Shown in pieces: positions 22,158-34,232 of a stretch of DNA of 64,000 nucleotides; positions within the stretch are counted from its first letter, which is position 1, and each line of letters opens with the position of its first letter. Made by a program: the position numbers and the translations under genes. Location of the stretch: NCBI GenBank assembly GCA_014529385.2, contig CM043952.1:70048299-70112298 (forward strand). Direction: 5' to 3'. The DNA is from Adiantum capillus-veneris. Lineage: Eukaryota; Streptophyta; Polypodiopsida; Polypodiales; Pteridaceae. The notes beneath the pieces are model-generated. The model was not told where the DNA came from. It was given only the letters and a program-made list of their open reading frames with translations, and ran no database searches.

Positions 22158-24082
22158 TGAGAAAAGCTTTTCCATGCATGGGAACCCCCCCATATATTTT
22201 TGCCCTTTTATCAAAATATTTCCCATTATATAAGTTACTTTTGATTTTTTCTTCCTTTTTCACAAACGTTTTAGCCTTTATTAAATAAATAATACTTATG
22301 CTAATCAATCATGATGTAGCATAATACGTAAGCTTTCTTTGTTGATCTCTCTTTTGACCTTAAAAATATTAAATATATATATTCTAGTATTTTCTAATAT
22401 ATTTTTTTCATGTATGTATATTATTCCACTCTACCAAATATTTTATTCACTAGTTTTCATTTTCAAACCTCAACCCCACTTTCAAATTTCAATAATACCT
22501 CCATCTAGATGATTGCCAATCTTTTCAACACTCTAGGTCATGTTTTCATACACATGAAGGAGCTTACACTTGAAGGCAAGAGAGAAGTCCACTCAAAGGG
22601 GACCACCAAAGGACTTTTGCAGCCACAAATAATACAGTATTTGGCTGAATGTTTTAAGTAAAGAAGAACCCCGAATCTGAAGGAGCGTTCAACATGAAAG
22701 ATGTAGCTCGTGATTTCAACTTTTAGCTCAATTTTTTTCAGAATTTTTGGAGTTATGAACACGGAGATATGATTTTTTGTAGTGGACCCAAGTTTTCTCG
22801 TGTAATGGTGACACAGGCCATCCCACTTTTCTTCCTTCTAGAATGGCTATGGTTCTACAAGTCTTCAAGCATGATTACAAGAGACAAGGCTCTTTTAATG
22901 AGGTCTTGGCTAGTCTAGAGTAATTCTATCACCATTTTTGGAGGATCCATCCTCATCAACAAATATCCACCTTCGACAACCTCTCTTATAATTTTCTTAC
23001 CTCTCTCTTCTCTCCCTAATAAGCTTATGTCTATCCAAAGATAGACTATTGTAAATATTTCCTATCCTCTACATCCTACCCACATTCTCTCTTTTTCTCT
23101 CTCTATTGACTCTGGTATTTTAAATAATGAGGAGACAAGATGGGAGCCACAGTCACATGCACCCCATTTTCCTAGTCACCAAAGTGGGACACTCACCTCA
23201 AATAGAAATATTGCTAAATCCTTCCCTCCTTCCCTATATAAGGAGGCCATGAGAGCTCACTTGGGGGGAGAGAACACACACACACACACACCTATCCATA
23301 CACACTCTTGTGCTACATGCTTGTAGCATGAACCCTAATCACATAATCACAACACCATCATCATCACCATCACCATGCACAAAAGATGAGCACCACACCT
23401 CCACACCACTTGTAATTAAGGGTTGAAGGCACAATTTCAAGAAGAAGAAGGGTGGACGCACTCATGATATTCCTCGCCATCAACTCCCATCTCTCCATTA
23501 TGCCTCCTACGATCTTGTTCCCTTCTCATTTTCCTGCCATACGCTACCTATTGTATTCATCTTTTGCAAGCAATCAACACACTCCATCTTGGTGCCATAC
23601 TTTGTGTCGCTTTGAATACATCTCATTGTGAGTATGGTATATTCTTGTTCCTTGCCATTTTTTTCGGCTTATGTTAAGGTGTGCGGATTCGCCACCACAC
23701 ACACACTCTCTCTCTCCCTCTCATATTCCTATCATCTTGCTACTTCCATCTTAAGGTGTGTGGATTCGCCACCTTTTGTATGAGAAGTGAGCATACTTGC
23801 ATGTATCCCTGACCTCGTTATCTTCCTTACTACATGCACACGTAGCGAGCCCATTCTCACTCACTCACCACTCCTCTCACCTTATTCTCCGACCACCCCA
23901 TTCCACATTTGGGCGTGGATCTTGAAATTGTTTTCCATGCATGCTTCATTGTGTATATGTATGCGTCCTAGCCGCATATCTTGCTAGGTGGTGCCCCTAT
24001 TGTGTATTCCCCATGATGAGGCCATTGTGCATAGTCTTGGTGTAGAGGCCACCGGGTCTATTTTTTCCACTTCCGCCTCTCA
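22158..24082 (+). repeat. Element B left LTR (1925 bp)
   Basis: It starts TGAGAAAAGC and ends CCTCTCA. It contains AT-rich U3-like sequence, a TATA block, a (CA)n tract at about 23274-23291, CAT-rich and CT-rich stretches, and a repeated AAGGTGTGCGGATTCGCC-type motif (about 23682 and 23753). The short ORFs inside it also occur in the right LTR and look like chance. Confidence 0.93.
23235..23241 (+). promoter_or_regulatory. TATA box in element B LTR
   Basis: TATATAA lies in the block CTATATAAGGAGGCC, which is identical in element A (6592-6606). The same box lies at 31294-31300 in the right LTR. It is the likely core promoter. Confidence 0.7.
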
Positions 24083-24084
24083 TT

Positions 24085-24102
24085 TGGTGCCCCCACTGAG
24101 GA
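24085..24102 (+). promoter_or_regulatory. Element B primer binding site
   Basis: TGGTGCCCCCACTGAGGA lies two bases after the LTR end (CA at 24082). Its position and TGGTGCC start fit a tRNA-primed site; the tRNA is not identified. The copy in B' is at 32144-32161. Confidence 0.7.
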
Positions 24103-24939
24103 GGGCTCTTGAAACCCTTCAGTTTACAAGACTAAAAACCCTAAACTATTGTGAATGGATGAATGAGTATGAAGGATTTTCTAACTGGACGACAGAAGAA
24201 GAAGAGCTCCAAGCACAACTAGACGAACTCCGCATCTCCATCGAAGCTCGAGTGCCTGGTGTAACGGTAATCGATTTGAAGTGGAAGAGTCAACCAACGC
24301 GCCAAACCCAGTGGATATACATAGGCCAAGTGCCAAGAAGAAGAAGGAGGAGGTGGAAACCATGTCCGCAATCTACAACCAACCAACAACAACAAAATGG
24401 AAGGAGCTCTGCACAATACAGAATAAACACTATTCTACTTTGAGAATCGGGTAACTCAAGTCACCGAGGTAATTATCATAGTCAGTTTTCAAGTCGCACC
24501 TGATGCTGCAGCACAGATAACAGAAGCATTGGCTCACACTCTCACTAGAGAAACTAGGGATCTACAGAGTTTGTTTCAGGAAAGAACACCACCCTCTCCT
24601 ACAAGCTTGGACAGTGACTAAGCACCTCTAAGCTTCACATGAATCAGGACAACCTACCTCAAGACAGATCACACATACCAACACGTGTACGCTCAATCAA
24701 GGTAATATTGGACTTGAAGATTCACTACCAGCACGTCATTGACACCATGCCGGGTGGGGAGCGGTTTTTTGAGGTTCTTGCATCAGATCAGCCATTTGTT
24801 TTACCTTTGGTACAAGGCAATGTACCGTTTGAAGTTTTAATCTATGTCCTAGTATAATAGGGTATACACGCCTCCTTGTAAAGAAGAAAAAAAATTTGCA
24901 AGTTAAGAAGTGTGTCTTTCTAGCTCTCTCTCAGTAATC
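24103..24939 (+). other. Element B leader between primer binding site and gag
   Basis: The 5' untranslated region is about 840 bases. Broken ORF-like stretches are present (for example MNEYEGFSNWTTEEEELQ from 24157), but none continues into gag. They are conserved in B' only because the copies are nearly identical. The leader ends with a run of A (24887-24894) shortly before the gag start. Confidence 0.6.
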
Positions 24940-26058
24940 ATGGCAAGTGTAGCATTTCCAACCTTTACTGGTAAGATGGGCGAGGATGCTGTAGACTTTC
25001 TAGACAACTTGGAAATAGCATGTGTCATCTCTGCGAGAGATGATGATGCTTCGCGCTTGCGCATCTTCCCACTTCTAATGAAGGTGGAGGCAAGATCATG
25101 GTACAATGCCTTGGCACAAGAAACCAAGGAACGGTGGGACTTATTAAGGGCAGCCTTTGTCAAGCGTTTTGGAGAGGGCACAACATCAGAGAAACTATGG
25201 CAATTGTTGACAGAGTTGAAGCAGGGCAGTATGCTGGAATACGCATCATATGAGTCAGAGTTTGTAGATTTATGGGGGCGATGGGTTGCATCGCTAAGAG
25301 AGGATGAGGGGGCACCTGATTTCCTAAAGAAGGATCGGTTTGTGGCTGGGTTATGGCCAACTCTTAAAGAGAAGGTGAAGGGAAGGTTTCCTGCTACGTA
25401 TGAGCTAGCAGTTGAAGTGGCCCGCCTTAAAGACAAGAAGTTGCGCCTACAAGCCAGGAATATCGATGGAGAGGAAGCCGTTAGGACCCCACCACCTCTA
25501 GCACCACCTACAACAGTCGCCCAGAGGATTCAACCACAAGAACCAATTGAAGATCAGCAAGACCTGCTCAACCGAATCACCAATCAACTTGAGAATCTCT
25601 CAGTCCATTTGGTACAACAAGGGCATGCACACAATCGCAACCAAGAGCAAGGGAGAGGACAACGAAGGCAAAACCAAGAATACCACTGCTACAATTGTGG
25701 GGAGGATGGTCATGGCATGTACTACTGTCCACAACCAAGGAGGCAGAATTTCAATAGAGGAGCCAGACAAAACCAGGTTTCACCACCAAGAGCAAGACCA
25801 CCACCACCGAGGGCACCACGACAAGAACCACCCATGCAAATCTTACAACCACCGATTCAACCACAACCACCACCACCACCATCACCACAACCTCTCATTC
25901 CACCCTTACCCCCACCACCAGTTGGCAATCAAACAGTAAGCATCATTAGTCTTGAAGGTAAGGGAAAGGAGAAAGTGGAGGAGGATAAGACCAAGGTTAA
26001 AGGAGTAGATGCCATTGGGGTAAAACGCGCTAGGCATGGTGAATTTTCTCAAAAGTAA
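24940..26058 (+). CDS. gag: Element B gag
   Basis: The frame is intact for 372 residues. I prefer the start at 24940 (MASVAFPTFTGK) over the in-frame ATG at 24910, because element A and B' align from here. The N-terminal half is a helical retrotransposon gag core (EARSWYNALAQETKERWD, then FVKRFGEGTTSEKLWQLL). The zinc knuckle CYNCGEDGHGMYYC is at 25687-25728, followed by a proline-rich and a K/E-rich tail. It ends in TAA at 26056. In element A the same region continues in frame into protease, so the stop here may be either a true gag end or a mutation. Gag would assemble particles and bind the element RNA. Confidence 0.87.
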   Translation: MASVAFPTFTGKMGEDAVDFLDNLEIACVISARDDDASRLRIFPLLMKVEARSWYNALAQETKERWDLLRAAFVKRFGEGTTSEKLWQLLTELKQGSMLEYASYESEFVDLWGRWVASLREDEGAPDFLKKDRFVAGLWPTLKEKVKGRFPATYELAVEVARLKDKKLRLQARNIDGEEAVRTPPPLAPPTTVAQRIQPQEPIEDQQDLLNRITNQLENLSVHLVQQGHAHNRNQEQGRGQRRQNQEYHCYNCGEDGHGMYYCPQPRRQNFNRGARQNQVSPPRARPPPPRAPRQEPPMQILQPPIQPQPPPPPSPQPLIPPLPPPPVGNQTVSIISLEGKGKEKVEEDKTKVKGVDAIGVKRARHGEFSQK

Positions 26059-29000
26059 GAAAAGATGAAGAATAAAGGGGAATCTAGCAAAAATCCGTCC
26101 AAGTCACGACGTAAAATTGACATTGTAGATTTCTCTTTGGGTGAATGTTCTAAACCATATGATTTGGTTCAAGATGTTTCTGTGCAGGGCCCAAAAATCA
26201 CCTGGCCCCAGTTACTCCACCTAGCACCTAGGTGAGGAGACAATGGACAAAGATGGTTAACACGAGGTGACCAAAGCCAAAGATAGCTGGGGCTATCTCC
26301 GGGAGGAATCTAGACGACATACTACCAGTGATGGATGCTTACATTAAAGCGCAACACATCTCCAATATCTACATCGATGGTGGCGCACAAATATGCGTCA
26401 TGAGTGAAAAAATGATGCACCGTTTGGGTTTAGAGGTGAGTCGGCCGGCACCATGCCGAGCCAAAATGGCAAATAATTTAAAAGTTCAATGTGTTGGTGT
26501 CATAAATGCAGTTAGGATAAAGGCATTCAACACCTAGGTAGATGTGGACATCTTTGTCATGCCACACAAAGGGGAGGGCTATCCTATCATTCTAGGGAGG
26601 CCTTGGCTTATGGCTATAAGAGCTAAGCAGGACTGGGACACCGGCATAATCCAGATGAAGGATGCAAAAGGAAGGCCAATACTTTACGACATGAAGATAG
26701 GTCAACAACACGACATGGATCTAGAAACCTCTGAGGATGAGTTTTCTAGTGGTGACTCTTCAACCACTTCAGAGGAGGAGTCAACAGTGAGTGAAGAAAG
26801 TGACAGTAGCATTGAGGTGATGGGGATCATTCTCAAGGACCCTAAGAAGATGGAGCAACCTGATGCCTCATCATCAAGACAAGGGGAGACACCAGGTATA
26901 CAACCTCTGGTGGAAGCAAGTAAGCTACATCAAATGCTCTCTAGTGAGTTGTGTGGGAAGGAGCGTGAAGATTATATTTTGATGCTAAGTAATTTTACCA
27001 CATTGTTCATTGATGAATATGATAAAATCATTGGCATCACAGTAGTTCAACATCACATTAAGCTCAAGGAGGGAAGTAAACCTGTAGTGCAGAAGCTCAG
27101 GCGGCTAGGAGTAATTCAAAAAGACGCCCTACTCAAAGAGGTGAGGAAATTGCTAGAAGCCGGTTTTATCTATCCTGTTGAAGACTCAGAGTGGGTTTCT
27201 CCAGTGGTAGTCACACCAAAGAAGAATGGTAAGTGGAGGGTTTGTGTTGATTACAAGCCTCTTAATGCAGCCACAAAGAGGGACCATTTTCCTCTTCCTT
27301 TTCAAGACGAAATACTCAATGAGGTAGCAGGACATGAGCGCTACACGGTATGTGATGGCTACTCAGGCTACTTCCAAATTAGCATCGCTGAAGAAGATCA
27401 AAAGAAGACAACCTTCATCACACCATGGGGATGTTTTGCTTACAGAGTTATGCCCTTTGGTCTCACTAATGCTCCAGCCACTTTTCAGCGATATGTGACA
27501 TTTGTTTTTCAGCCATTCTTTGGAAAATCAATCCGTGTTTTTATTGATGAGTTTTGCATCTATAGCTCTCGCTCTCTTCATTTGGAGAAAGTTTATGAAG
27601 GTCTAGCTAGGCTACAAGATTTGGGTGGCCAACTCAATGTGGAGAAATTCCACATTGGTGAAAGCAAGGTTACTCTTCTTGGCCATGTGATCTCGGCCAA
27701 CGGCATTGAAGCTGACATAAGCAAGGTTCAAGCCTTGGTGGCTTTGACCTCTCCCACCACAACAAAGCAATTGGTCTCTTTTCTTCAAAAGGTGAGGTAT
27801 TTGAGTAGGTTCATTCACTTGCTCTCCCAAGTGGTTCTCCCTTTACAACAAGTTACCCATCAAGAGATCTTCACTTGGAGTGAAGAAAATGAACAACAAT
27901 TCAATGAGGTAAAACAAATTCTAGCTTCACTTCCCACCATAGCACCTCCAAAGTGGGACGAGCCATTTTATGCAAACCCTAGTGTTGGCAATGACACACT
28001 TGGGGCTGTATTGATGCAAAAGGATCCTCAAACTTCTTTCATGCGTCCTATCTACTTCTCTAGTCGAATGATGACCCCATCAGAAAAGGGATACACGGCA
28101 GTGGAGCACATGGTGCTTGCATTAATGTTTGCTACCACCAAATTTCGCTCTTATTTATTGTCTAAACCATTCATAATATTAACAATGGAAGAAGTATTTC
28201 CTTATGTAATGCAGCACATGGATGTTTCTTCTAGGATTTCCAAATGGCTCACAAGGCTACAAGAGTTTGACTACACAATGCAAGTGGAGAACTCCACAAG
28301 GGCCAGTCTAGGAGGTATTCTCACTCATCGCCACTATGAAAAGAAGCTAAAGATAAAGCCAAATGATCAAGATATTACACCCGTGCTGGAAGTCCCTAAG
28401 GTAGAGGAGGCTCACTCTCTTTTCTTTGATGGAGCCTACAAGAGGAAAGTGGACAAAGCTGCAGCAGGCATTGTCATCTTCAACGAGCAAGGGGACAAGG
28501 TTTTCTCTATTGGGAATCTCTTGGATTCTCACTCTAACAATGAGGCAGAATATGCAGCTTTAACTCTTGGGTTAGAGTGGTGTGTGACACAGGGCATTCA
28601 ACGGTTAAATGTATTTGGTGATGCCATGCTTTTAATAAAACAAATACAAGGAACTTGGGCTTGTAAAAATCATATCTTGCTAGGCCATTTGCGCAAAGTC
28701 AAGGAACTTTTAGGGAAATTTCAAGTTGTACAATTACATCATGTCCCTCGAGCAGAAAATCAAGAAGCAGATGCTCTAGCTAGAGAGAAGTTGCAAGATG
28801 TTTCAGTGGTGGGTTCTATCAAGTTGAAGCTGCCTCTCTTCCAAGGTAGCGATGCTATGCCTGACATCATGAGTTTCTTGGACACAGGAGAGTGTCCTAA
28901 GGATCTTACTAAGGGCCAAAAGCAGTGGCTTGCGCACAAGGCAACAAAATACCGCCTTATCAATGACGACCTCTACTGCAAGGGTAAGGATCAAATTCTT

Positions 29001-30188
29001 AGGCATGTACCTCTCTCTAGAGAGATCACTGAAATCATTTCAAGTTGCCATGATGGTGTTTGCGGAGGACACTTTGCACTTGACATCACTAGTAGAAAGA
29101 TTCTACAAGCCGGGTTTGTATGGCCTAGTCTACATAGGGATGTGCATCATTGGTGTAAAACATGCAAGGAATGTCAAAAGGCAGGGGATAGGAGGCTCAC
29201 ATATGAGCCACAAACTCCTATAATCTCATATGGACCATTTGAGAAATGGGGAATTGATGCTATTGGGCCTTTTCCAAGGAGCCAATCAGGTAAATTTTAT
29301 ATCATCATGGGTGTGGACTACATGACCAGGTGGGCTGAAGCAGTTGCCACCACCCGGATTACAGCTAAGGAAGTGGCTAAGTTCGTATTTCAAAACATTT
29401 GTTGCCGTTTTGGCACTCCTCTTGAAATAATTTCTGACAGGGGACCAGGTTTTAGAGGAGACCTTGTAGGAGAGCTAATAGAGAAGTTAGGTATCTCACG
29501 AAGACACTCAACTCCCTACTACCCACAATGCAATGGTTTGGTGGAAAAGGTAAATGGTATGATCTGCAAGATCATCACTAAGCATGTAAACAATCACAAA
29601 AGTGATTGGGACAAGCATCTTATGGCTGCACTTTGGGCTTATTGCACTTCATTTCGCACATCCCTTGGGTTCACACCATATCACTTGGTGTTTGGTAAGG
29701 AAGCCATTTTACCCATTGAAGTACAATTGGCTAGTCTCAGGGTGCTAGCTGGGCAGGAGGAACGTCCTAATGCTCATCTCCACAACCACATTCTTGATCT
29801 AGAGAGGCTTCAACTAGACAGAGAAGATGCTATCAACTATTATGCAGCACAGGCAGAGCAACGTCGACTTACCTTCAACAAGGGACTTAGGGCAAAAGGT
29901 CTCAAGAAAGGTATGTTGGTCCTACGGTATGATAACAGGTTTGACACTAGGAAGGATAAAAAGTTTTCACCTAGATGGGAAGGGCCATTTGTCATTAGAA
30001 AGCGCTACGCCAATGGCAATTACCGATTGATGGATGCAGATGGTAGGCTCCACAAAACACGTGTCAATGGATGGAGGTTGAAGCAGTACTTTTTGAGATT
30101 TGATCAAACACCTATGATGGAAATCCCCGAGGAGGGAAACTCCTCCACCTCAATTGAAGAAGAATCAGGTACAACGCTAGAGGCATGA
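26059..30188 (+). pseudogene. pol: Element B pol: protease, RT, pseudo-RNase H, RNase H, integrase
   Basis: A broken linker (26059-26327) matches element A (KPYDLVQDV, GPKITWPQLLHL). From 26328 one frame runs to 30188 with a single TAG at 26535-26537. Protease: YIDGGAQICVMSEK, and after the TAG IILGRPWLMAI. RT: VCVDYKPLNAATKRDHFPLP, but the catalytic motif is VFIDE (27537-27551; the second Asp is Glu). First RNase H: acids lost (FYANPSVG, TMEEVF, ASLGGIL). Second RNase H: LFFDGAYKR, NNEAEYAALTLG, VFGDA, QEADAL, all acids kept. Integrase: HHCC module ending CKTCKECQK, then GIDAIGPFP, IISDRGPGF and GLVEKVNG, with a basic C-terminal domain (RWEGPFVIRKRY, RVNGWRLKQY). The stretch after the TAG encodes 1214 residues. 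Confidence 0.92.
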
Positions 30189-30216
30189 ATACCTCTAGCC
30201 TTAGGGGGAGGTCTAA
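30189..30216 (+). promoter_or_regulatory. Element B polypurine tract and 3' untranslated end
   Basis: AGGGGGAGG at 30203-30211 lies five bases before the right LTR. It primes plus-strand synthesis and matches the tract of element A. Confidence 0.8.
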
Positions 30217-32141
30217 TGAGGAAAGCTTTTCTATGCATGGGAACCCCCCCATATATTTTTGCCCTTTTATCAAAATATTTCCCATTATATAAGTTACTTT
30301 TTATTTTTTCTTCCTTTTTCACAAACGTTTTAGCCTTTATTAAATAAATAATACTTATGCTAATCAATCATGATGTAGCATAATACGTAAGCTTTCTTTG
30401 TTGATCTCTCTTTTGACCTTAAAAATATTAAATATATATATTCTAGTATTTTCTAATATATTTTTTTCATGTATGTATATTATTCCACTCTACCAAATAT
30501 TTTATTCACTAGTTTTCATTTTCAAACCTCAACCCCACTTTCAAATTTCAATAATACCTCCATCTAGATGATTGCCAATCTTTTCAACACTCTAGGTTAT
30601 GTTTTCATACACATGAAGGAGCTTACACTTGAAGGCAAGAGAGAAGTCCACTCAAAGGGGACCACCGAAAGACTTTTGCAGCCACAAATAATACAGTATT
30701 TGGCTGAATGTTTTAAGTAAAGAAGAACCCCGAATCTGAAGGAGCGTTCAACATGAAAGATGTAGCTCGTGATCTCAACTTTTAGCTCAATTTTTTTCAG
30801 AATTTTTGGAGTTATGAACACGGAGATATGATTTTTTGTAGTGGACCCAAGTTTTCTCGTGTAATGGTGACACAGGCCATCCCACTTTTCTTCCTTCTAG
30901 AATGGCTATGGTTCTACAAGTCTTCAAGCATGATTACAAGATACAAGGCTCTTTTAATGAGGTCTTGGCTAGTCTAGAGTAATTCTATCACCATTTTTGG
31001 AGGATCCATCCTCATCAACAAATATCCACCTTCGACAACCTCTCTTATAATTTTCTTACCTCTCTCTTCTCTCCCTAATAAGCTTATGTCTATCCAAAGA
31101 TAGACTATTGTAAATATTTCCTATCCTCTACATCCTACCCACATTCTCTCTTTTTCTCTCTCTATTGACTCTGGTATTTTAAATAATGAGGAGACAAGAT
31201 GGGAGCCACAGTCACATGCACCCCATTTTCCTAGTCACCAAAGTGGGACACTCACCTCAAATAGAAATATTGCTAAATCCTTCCCTCCTTCCCTATATAA
31301 GGAGGCCATGAGAGCTCACTTGGAGGGAGAGAACACACACACACACACACCTATCCATACACACTCTTGTGCTACATGCTTGTAGCATGAATCCTAATCA
31401 CATAATCACAACACCATCATCATCACCATCACCATGCACAAAAGATGAGCACCACACCTCCACACCACTTGTAATTAAGGGTTGAAGGCACAATTTCAAG
31501 AAGAAGAAGGGTGGACGCACTCATGATATTCCTCGCCATCAACTCCCATCTCTCCATTATGCCTCCTACGATCTTGTTCCCTTCTCATTTTCCTGCCATA
31601 CGCTACCTATTGTATTCATCTTTTCCAAGCAATCAACACACCCCATCTTGGTGCCATACTTTGTGTCGCTTTGAATACATCTCATTGTGAGTATGGTATA
31701 TTCTTGTTCCTTGCCATTTTTTTCGGCTTATGTTAAGGTGTGCGGATTCGCCACCACACACACTCTCTCTCTCTCCCTCTCATATTCCTATCATCTTGCT
31801 ACTTCCATCTTAAGGTGTGCGGATTCACCCCCTTTTGTATGAGAAGTGAGCATACTTGCATGTATCCCTGACCTCGTTATCTTCCTTACTACATGCACAC
31901 GTAGCGAGCCCATTCTCACTCACTCACCACTCCTCTCACCTTATTCTCCGACCACCCCATTCCACATTTGGGCGTGGATCTTGAAATTGTTTTCCATGCA
32001 TGCTTCATTGTGTATATGTATGCGTCCTAGCCGCATATCTTGCTAGGTGGTGCCCCTATTGTGTATTCCCCATGATGAGGCCATTGTGCATAGTCTTGGT
32101 GTAGAGGCCACCGGGTCTATTTTTTCCACTTCCGCCTCTCA
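30217..32141 (+). repeat. Element B right LTR, also left LTR of copy B'
   Basis: It starts TGAGGAAAGC and ends CTCTCA at 32141. It aligns with the left LTR without net insertion or deletion. It is followed not by flanking DNA but by the primer binding site and leader of a second copy, so one LTR is shared by two internal regions. Confidence 0.93.
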
Positions 32142-32998
32142 TTTGGTGCCCCCACTGAGGAGGGCTCTTGAAACCCTTCAGTTTACAAGACTAAAAACCC
32201 TAAACTATTGTGAATTGATGAATGAGTATGAAGAATTTTCTAACTGGACGACAGAAGAAGAAGAGCTCCAAGCACAACTAGACGAACTCCGCATCTCCAT
32301 CGAATCTCGAGTGCCAGGTGTAACGGTAATCGATTTGAAGTGGGAGAGTCAACCAACGCGCCAAACCCAGTGGATATACATAGGCCAAGTGCCAAGAAGA
32401 AGAAGGAGGAGGTGGAAACCATGTCCGCAATCTACAACCAACCAACAACAAAAAAATGGAAGGAGCTCTGCACAATACAGAATCAACACTATTCTACTTT
32501 GAGAATCGGGTAACTTAAGTCACCGAGGTTATTATCATAGTGAGTTTTCAAGTCGCACCTGATGCTGCAGCACAGATAACAGAAGCATTGGCTCACACTC
32601 TCACCAGAGAAACTAGGGATCTACAGAGTTTGTTTCAGGAAAGAACACCACCCTCTCCTACAAGCTTGGACAGTGACTAAGCACCTCTAAGCTTCACATT
32701 AATCAGGACAACCTACCTCAAGACAGATCACACATACCAACACGTGTACGCTCAATCAAGGTAATATTGGACTTGAAGATTCACTACCAGCACGTCATTG
32801 ACACCATGCCGGGTGGGGAGCGGTTTTTTGAGGTTCTGGCATCAGATCAGCCATTTGTTTTACCTTTGGTACAAGGCAATGTACCGTTTGAAGTTTTAAT
32901 CTATGTCCTAGTATAATAGGGTATACACGCCTCCTTGTAAAGAAGAAAAAAAATTTGCAAGTTAAGAAGTGTGTCTTTCTAGCTCTCTCTTAGTAATC
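32142..32998 (+). other. B' primer binding site and leader
   Basis: This is the counterpart of 24083-24939 at offset 8059, with the primer binding site at 32144-32161. I see no independent features here. Confidence 0.75.
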
Positions 32999-34114
32999 AT
33001 GGCAAGTGTAGCATTTCCAACCTTTACTGGTAAGGTGGACGAGGATGCTGCAGACTTTCTAGACAACTTGGAAATAGCATGTGTCATCTCTGCGAGAGAT
33101 GATGATGCTTCGCGCTTGCGCATCTTCCCACTTCTAATGAAGGTGGAGGCAAGATCATGGTACAATGCCTTGGCACAAGAAACCAAGGAACGGTGGGACT
33201 TATTAAGGGCAGCCTTTGTCAAGCGTTTTGGAGAGGGCACAACATCAGAGAAACTATGGCAATTGTTGACAGAGTTGAAGCAGGGCAGTATGCTGGAATA
33301 CGCATCATATGAGTCAGAGTTTGTAGATTTATGGGGGCGATGGGTTGCATCGCTAAGAGAGGATGAGGGGGCACCTGATTTCCTAAAGAAGGATCGGTTT
33401 GTGGCTGGGTTATGGCCAACTCTTAAAGAGAAGGTGAAGGGAAGGTTTCCTGCTACGTATGAGCTAGCAGTTGAAGTGGCCCGCCTTAAGGACAAGAAGT
33501 TGCGCCTACAAGCCAGGAATATCGATGGAGAGGAAGCCGTTAGGACCCCACCACCTCTAGCACCACCTACAACAGTCGCTTAGAGGATTCAACCACAAGA
33601 ACCAATTGAAGATCACCAAGACCTGCTCAACCGAATCACCAATCAACATGAGAATCTCTCAGTCCATTTGATACCACAAGGGCATGCACACAATCGCAAC
33701 CAAGAGCAAGGGAGAGGACAACGAAGGCAAAACCAAGAATACCACTGCTACAATTGTGGGGAGGATGGTCATGGCATGTACTACTGTCCACAACCAAGGA
33801 GGCAGAATTTCAACAGAGGAGCCAGACAAAACCAGGTTTCACCACCAAGAGCAAGACCATCACCACCGAGGGCACCACGACAAGCACCACCCATGAAAAT
33901 CTTACAACCACCGATTCAACCACAACCACCACCACCACCACCACAACCTCTCATTCCACCCTTACCCCCACCACCAGTTGGCAATCAAACAGTAAGCATC
34001 ATCAGTCTTGAAGGTAAGGGAAAGGAGAAAGTGGAGGAGGATAAGACCAAGGTTAAAGGAGTAGATGCCATTGGGGTAAAACGCGCTAGGCATGGTGAAT
34101 CTTCTCAAAAGTAA
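32999..34114 (+). pseudogene. gag: B' gag with one nonsense codon
   Basis: It is nearly identical to the element B gag, including its start (MASVAFPTFTGK) and zinc knuckle, but an in-frame TAG at 33581-33583 replaces the CAG/AGG context of B. A few other changes are seen, including a 3-base loss in the proline-rich part (33920-33940). The reading frame is otherwise kept to the TAA at 34112. Linker sequence follows to the break at 34232. Confidence 0.88.
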
Positions 34115-34232
34115 GAAAAGATGAAGAATAAAGGGGAATCTAGCAAAAATCCGTCCAAGTCACGACGTAAAATTGACATTGTAGATTTCTCTTTGGGTGA
34201 ATGTTCTAAACCATATGATTTGGTTCAAGATG

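Larger units (their letters stand above)
22158..32141 (+). mobile_element. Element B: young Tat-like Ty3/gypsy retrotransposon
   Basis: LTRs at 22158-24082 and 30217-32141 (1925 bp each, exact offset 8059) differ at about 16 positions by my count. Between them lie the primer binding site, gag, pol and polypurine tract. It is inserted in the LTR of element D after CCCAT. No 5-bp duplication can be checked on the right, because internal sequence of a second copy (B') follows the right LTR instead of flanking DNA. It is probably a recent insertion but not autonomous: pol has an in-frame TAG, a broken gag-pol linker and a changed RT active site. Confidence 0.92.
30217..34232 (+). mobile_element. 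B': truncated second copy of element B (LTR, leader, partial gag)
   Basis: It runs parallel to 22158-26173 with a constant offset of 8059 and stops at 34232-34233, inside the gag-pol linker. There it joins minus-strand integrase sequence of element D. No LTR, inverted end or duplication marks this break. The arrangement LTR-internal-LTR-partial internal points to unequal recombination followed by deletion, or to template switching during reverse transcription. Confidence 0.85.

Noticed and set aside
23787..24443. Pair of ORFs (66 and 151 codons) at the end of the B LTR and in the leader, also in B'
   Set aside because: They span the LTR edge and primer binding site, lack similarity to anything I know, and are kept only through the recent duplication.
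24903..25436. Antisense ORF of 177 codons, repeated at 32962-33495
   Set aside because: It is the shadow of the gag frame in both copies of element B. It is conserved only because the copies are nearly identical, and no motif is recognisable.
30217..34232. B' as an independent insertion into the right LTR of B
   Set aside because: There is no second LTR edge or target duplication. The sequence runs from the shared LTR into the leader exactly as in an intact element.
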